A stretch of DNA of 64,000 bases from Clostridia bacterium (GTDB lineage: Bacteria > Bacillota > Clostridia > Christensenellales > Pumilibacteraceae): positions 310,001 through 374,000 of the forward strand of contig CAAGAW010000009.1 of NCBI GenBank assembly GCA_900767465.1, given 5' to 3'. A model generated the notes under the pieces. It made no database searches, was not told the DNA's origin, and saw only the letters and a list, made by a program, of their open reading frames with translations. Below are positions 62,124-64,000 of this stretch, piece by piece. The position numbers and the translations under genes are program-made. Every line of letters begins with the position of its first letter. The stretch's first letter is position 1.

Positions 62124-63416
62124 TTATTTCTCGATGGGCGCAGCCGCGGCTTTGTCGCCCTTAGGCTTTTTTGCCTTATCGCCCTTGTACGCGCCGGGGA
62201 AAGCCTTCATAAGCATTGCCCAGATTGTAGGCGCAATAAATATTGACGAGTAAGTTCCCGCTAAAAGACCGAAAATAATCGGAAGCGCAAATACTCTGAT
62301 ACTCGGTACGCCGATAATCGCTACCATAGAAATGGTTACAAGAGTCGTAAGCGTGGTATTTATCGAACGCATTATCGTTTCCTGAACGGACAGGTTTGCG
62401 ATATATGCGGGTTTAACGAGTTTGCCGTTAAGACGCTTTCCTCCGAGAAGTTTCATATTCTCGCGGACGCGGTCGAAAATAATGATCGTATTATTGATCG
62501 AATAACCGAGAATAGTGATAATGCCGGCAATAAAGTTTGCGTTTACTTCGATATGGAATATAACCATACCGCAGAACATAATCAGGAGGTCGTGAACGAG
62601 CGCGACGACCGCCGCGATACCGCTGAGAAGTTCAAATCGGATTATAATATAGATAAGCATACACAGAAGCGCAACCGAGATTGCAAGAATCGCGCTTTTG
62701 AGTATTTCCGTACTTACGGTCGAACTTGTCTGTCCGCCTTCCGAAACTTTACCGCTATAAACGTCGGTAATCGTAAGCGCATCGGCAAGTTTGCCCTTAT
62801 CGCTTTCGGAAGCAGCCGAAGCAAGCGTTACGGTAACCGTTTTATTTTCTATGGTAATTGCGGAGACCGAGAATCCCGCTTCGGTGAGTTTGTTGCTAAG
62901 TTCGGTTTCGTCATTCGTAAGATCGAGATCTTTGTTTTCGTAAACCGCGGTAACGGTAGTTCCGTTTACGGTAACCGAAGGACGAATAAAGAACATAGCG
63001 GCGGAAAGAGCGTCGTTAAGGCGTTCGTTGATTTCCGCCATTTTGGTTTCGTCCGCACCTTTTACCGCTTTGTACTTCAAAAGCAACGCCGCTTCGCTCG
63101 CCTCGCCCTGACGCTGAACGGAGGAAATTTCGAGTCCGTATTTTTCGCCGCTCTCGTCGGTAAGATCCTTTGCCGTTTGTCTGGCAAGGCTTTCGTAATC
63201 CGCAAAAGTATTGTCGTTAAGTTCGCTGCCGAGCGTAACCGTCATCGAATAACCGCCGGTGAAGTCCATGCCGAGGTTTACGGCGGAACCGAACGTGAAT
63301 CTGAAAATAATGCCGAGGATAAGCGCGACTGCGACGACAACCGCAGGAATGATAAATACCTTCTTTTTATTTTCTACTATCTTGTAATCTTGCTGAAAAA
63401 GTCTGTCGAATTTCAT
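62124..63416 (-). CDS. secF: Protein translocase subunit SecF
   Basis: Works with SecD to drive late steps of protein export using the proton gradient. 430 residues, against about 300 for usual SecF. The membrane domain is typical: NLGMDFTGGYSMTVTLG, ILSIxxx-type helices, and DRVRENMKLLGGKRLN plus INTTLTTLVTISMV. The extra length is in the soluble region between the first and second helices (about residues 60-250), which includes two similar-looking beta-alpha segments. A lysine-rich, alanine-rich tail closes the protein (GDKAKKPKGDKAAAAPIEK). The start overlaps the secD stop by one base. Confidence 0.93.
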   Translation of the reverse strand: MKFDRLFQQDYKIVENKKKVFIIPAVVVAVALILGIIFRFTFGSAVNLGMDFTGGYSMTVTLGSELNDNTFADYESLARQTAKDLTDESGEKYGLEISSVQRQGEASEAALLLKYKAVKGADETKMAEINERLNDALSAAMFFIRPSVTVNGTTVTAVYENKDLDLTNDETELSNKLTEAGFSVSAITIENKTVTVTLASAASESDKGKLADALTITDVYSGKVSEGGQTSSTVSTEILKSAILAISVALLCMLIYIIIRFELLSGIAAVVALVHDLLIMFCGMVIFHIEVNANFIAGIITILGYSINNTIIIFDRVRENMKLLGGKRLNGKLVKPAYIANLSVQETIMRSINTTLTTLVTISMVAIIGVPSIRVFALPIIFGLLAGTYSSIFIAPTIWAMLMKAFPGAYKGDKAKKPKGDKAAAAPIEK

Positions 63417-64000
63417 TACGCGTTTACCTCCTCGCCTTTTTCGGAAGGAATCTCTTCCACTTCGGGTTCGGTCTCAACGTAGTCCCTGCCACGCTTCAAT
63501 CCGTAAGCCTTTGCGTTGGTGCTGTTGATCGCGGTGAAGTATTTACAAAGTCCGCGCGTTACGAGAAGCGACGTGAACATCGACAGCAAGATACCGATCA
63601 AAAGCGTAACGCCGAAGCCGCTTATCGATCCCGTACCGAAAATGATAAGGACGATAGCCGCGATAACGGTGGTGATGTTACTGTCGAAAATCGCAACCAT
63701 TGCTTTTTTGAAACCTGCGTTTACCGCCGCAAGAATCGACTTGCCCGCCGCGTACTCGTCGCGGATACGCTCGTAAATAATAACGTTGCCGTCGACAGCC
63801 ATACCGAGGCTGAGGATAATGCCCGCGATGCCCGGAAGGGTAAGTTGAACCCACGGGAACACCGCAAGGAAGAACAACATAAGCACGGTGTAAATACCGA
63901 GCGCAACAGCCGCGACAACGCCGAAAAGTCTGTAACGCCAGATAAGGAATGCAACGACCAAAAGAAGTCCGATCGCGCCGGCGATAATACCGAGTTTAAG
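63416..64000 (-). CDS. secD: Protein translocase subunit SecD, 3' part
   Basis: 195 codons including the stop are in the window; the N-terminus lies beyond 64000. The frame is open to the edge and reads LKLGIIAGAIGLLLVVAFLIWRYRLFG there. The SecD membrane-domain signature follows: LTLPGIAGIILSLGMAVDGNVIIYERIRDEYAAGKS and FDSNITTVIAAIVLIIFGTGSISGFGVTL. The short tail EPEVEEIPSEKGEEVNA is acidic. secD and secF are separate genes here, not fused as in Bacillus SecDF. Confidence 0.96.
   Translation of the reverse strand, partial: LKLGIIAGAIGLLLVVAFLIWRYRLFGVVAAVALGIYTVLMLFFLAVFPWVQLTLPGIAGIILSLGMAVDGNVIIYERIRDEYAAGKSILAAVNAGFKKAMVAIFDSNITTVIAAIVLIIFGTGSISGFGVTLLIGILLSMFTSLLVTRGLCKYFTAINSTNAKAYGLKRGRDYVETEPEVEEIPSEKGEEVNA

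Overview
The window is a housekeeping stretch of a Bacillota genome, most likely an uncultured clostridial lineage. Evidence for this is the gene order (ylxM-ffh-rpsP-khpA-rimM-trmD-rbgA-rnhB; rpmF-plsX-rnc; smc-ftsY; rpsO-pnp-ylxY-M16 peptidase-dut; ftsK-rimO-pgsA-cinA-recA; secD-secF-recJ-rel-hemZ), RNase Y, CodW-like HslV, TrmFO, HemZ, DUF4364 and TSCPD proteins, and strong GGAGG ribosome binding sites with near-consensus sigma-A promoters, nearly all with 17-bp spacers. GC content looks close to one half by eye (not computed). About nine tenths of the genes lie on the minus strand, as expected for one replichore whose leading strand is minus. I see no tRNA, rRNA, CRISPR array, insertion sequence or prophage, and no gene-free gap above about 300 bases.

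Layout. 1-577: 5' part of an unknown membrane protein. 679-7037: an SRP/ribosome-maturation operon (ylxM, ffh, rpsP, khpA, rimM, trmD, rbgA, rnhB, yraN), followed by alr. 7124-13652: ftsY, smc, rnc, plsX, rpmF. 13775-17393: a heterodimeric ABC exporter. 17532-25037: a comEC interrupted by an in-frame TGA, an RseC-like protein, aspS, hisS, hslU, hslV. 25096-31362: trmFO, topA, dprA, yifB/comM. 31470-38000: small units: a predicted leaderless membrane-protein gene, gapA, an M29 aminopeptidase, class II aldolase, birA-bioY with a BirA-type operator, and DUF4364-TSCPD. 38125-42142: a small sugar-acid catabolic cluster (RraA-like aldolase, SDR, enolase-superfamily dehydratase) with a divergent AraC regulator. 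42195-50966: rny; recA, cinA C-terminal domain, pgsA, rimO, ftsK. 51165-56087: dut, M16 peptidase, YlxY-like deacetylase, pnp, rpsO. 56188-64000: hemZ, rel, recJ, secF and the 3' part of secD.

No wholly new system is evident. The items most worth a second look are the comEC broken by one codon, a 21-bp-spaced AraC-type direct repeat next to the catabolic promoter, a BirA operator overlapping a perfect birA promoter, a gene whose predicted transcript starts at its ATG, short AGTACT-centred repeats clustered at the 3' ends of bioY and ylxY, hairpins shared between terminators and the next promoter, and an Ffh whose conserved G3 threonine is isoleucine.
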